NCBI GenBank assembly: GCA_903877135.1 | Contig: CAIRCN010000006.1 | Span: forward strand, 186,001 to 250,000 | Direction: 5' to 3' | Length of the DNA stretch: 64,000 nucleotides | Source: an uncultured Opitutia bacterium | GTDB lineage: Bacteria > Verrucomicrobiota > Verrucomicrobiia > Opitutales > Opitutaceae | Shown here: piece by piece, positions 63,436 through 64,000 of the stretch | Layout of the letters: every line of letters begins with the position of its first letter | Position numbering within the stretch: position 1 is the first letter of the stretch | Translations under genes and position numbers: made by a program | Notes under the pieces: generated by a model | What the model saw: only the letters and a program-made list of their open reading frames with translations | What the model was told of the DNA's origin: nothing | Databases searched by the model: none

Positions 63436-64000
63436 ATGCAGGAATCCGGTCTCGCCAGTTCCATGAACTCAACCCAGGAAACCAATCGAACCCACGGTGC
63501 ACATACCTTGCGCGCCGACGTCGAATCTTTCTACCATCTGTCGCACGGCGGGCATACGGGCAAAGCCTGCCAGGGCACAGCGTGTTTCGCGGCCCGCCAC
63601 TTCAATCCTGGGCGCTGGGCCGAGGCGATGCAGAACGATCCCCGCGTCTACTGTCTCGGCGAGTGTTTTGCGGGCCCGGCGAAGGGCCAGACCAAGCCGC
63701 GTCCGCCGGTGCGCGTGAGTTCGCGGGAAGGCATCGTGCTCGGCCGGCTGGCCGGTGGTCGGGTGCGCGCGCTCGACGCCTACCGGCAGCAGGGCGGCTA
63801 CGCTGCGCTGGCAGCGGCGTTAAAGAACACCACCGAGGCGGTGCTTGCTACGGTGGACAAATCCGGCCTGCGCGGCCGGGGCGGCGCGGGCTTTCCGACG
63901 GGCCGCAAGTGGCGCGCTGTCGCGTCGCAGCCCCCGGGCCAGAAATATGTCATCGCTAACGCCGACGAAGGCGACGCCGGCGCCTACATTGACCGCTACC
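63436..64000 (+). CDS. NADH-dehydrogenase-like flavoprotein (NuoF/HoxF/FdsB type), N-terminal part
   Basis: Open to the window end, about 188 residues visible. A thioredoxin-like [2Fe-2S] region (CQGTACFAARHF, then CLGECFAGP) is followed by the FMN/NAD start of the NuoF-like fold (SGLRGRGGAGFPTGRKWRAV, KYVIANADEGDAGAYIDRY). The spacing CxxxxC and CxxxC of the Fe-S part is that of NuoE-like domains fused to NuoF, as in HoxF/FdsB of NAD-linked hydrogenases and formate dehydrogenases. ATG 63436 was used; ATG 63463 is possible. The gene diverges from the two-component system across 136 bases, including an AATATTAAT stretch that could be a -10 element. Confidence 0.8.
   Translation, partial: MQESGLASSMNSTQETNRTHGAHTLRADVESFYHLSHGGHTGKACQGTACFAARHFNPGRWAEAMQNDPRVYCLGECFAGPAKGQTKPRPPVRVSSREGIVLGRLAGGRVRALDAYRQQGGYAALAAALKNTTEAVLATVDKSGLRGRGGAGFPTGRKWRAVASQPPGQKYVIANADEGDAGAYIDRY

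Noticed and set aside
1-64000. tRNA, rRNA, CRISPR, phage or insertion-sequence features
   Set aside because: I looked for cloverleaf-like segments, integrase or transposase motifs and terminal repeats and saw none; a computational scan would be needed to exclude tRNAs fully.

Overview
The window is GC-rich and almost fully coding, with few clear Shine-Dalgarno sites and several GTG starts. Its gene mix (sugar-binding proteins, heparinase-like and six-hairpin enzymes, sugar isomerase/kinase operons, URO-D-like proteins, a giant delta-60 repeat protein, an LpxR-type outer-membrane protein) suggests a Gram-negative, carbohydrate-degrading member of the Verrucomicrobiota, most like Opitutaceae. 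That placement is inferred from gene content, not from a marker gene. No rRNA, tRNA, CRISPR, phage or insertion sequence was seen.

Layout. 1-6012 (+): the end of a potassium-channel RCK protein, a gene-poor stretch, then two tandem paralogous copies of a two-gene unit (helical-repeat protein plus sugar-binding protein). 6032-8231: a small membrane protein divergent from GTP-dependent PEP carboxykinase. 8239-17947 (-): a long run with a mutarotase-like protein, lyxose-isomerase-like protein and PfkB kinase (tight operon), a methyltransferase, a nucleoside phosphorylase, a large DUF4450-like glycosidase, a URO-D-like protein and a PIG-L deacetylase. 18060-19397 (+): a CorC/HlyC membrane protein.

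19430-27832 (-): the most interesting block. In transcription order it holds an esterase, a RimK-like ATP-grasp ligase, an L,D-transpeptidase, a GCS2 (YbdK-type) carboxylate-amine ligase, an APH-fold kinase, an M29 aminopeptidase, a second ATP-grasp-like protein, a secreted peroxiredoxin and a frameshifted phytanoyl-CoA-dioxygenase-like gene. A second esterase is divergent at 27941. Three candidate amide-bond-forming enzymes with a peptidase, a kinase and esterases suggest synthesis and processing of an unknown small peptide or amide.

28833-45231: a DUF4139 protein, the 2007-residue delta-60 protein, a small lipoprotein, an operon of SIS protein, BadF/BcrA-type sugar kinase and a fused isomerase-dehydrogenase, an S9 peptidase, an LpxR-like protein and an RlmI-like methyltransferase. 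45376-50890: a two-domain FAD/Fe-S dehydrogenase, a second URO-D-like protein and a GH37 trehalase-like protein. 50913-58580 (-): a heparinase II/III-like protein, then the tight operon DUF5069 - gluconokinase - penicillin acylase - uracil phosphoribosyltransferase - ICMT-like protein. 58659-63299 (-): a membrane histidine kinase, a soluble REC-REC-PAS kinase and a NarL-type regulator. A NuoF/HoxF/FdsB-like NAD-linked flavoprotein diverges from them and runs off the window end.
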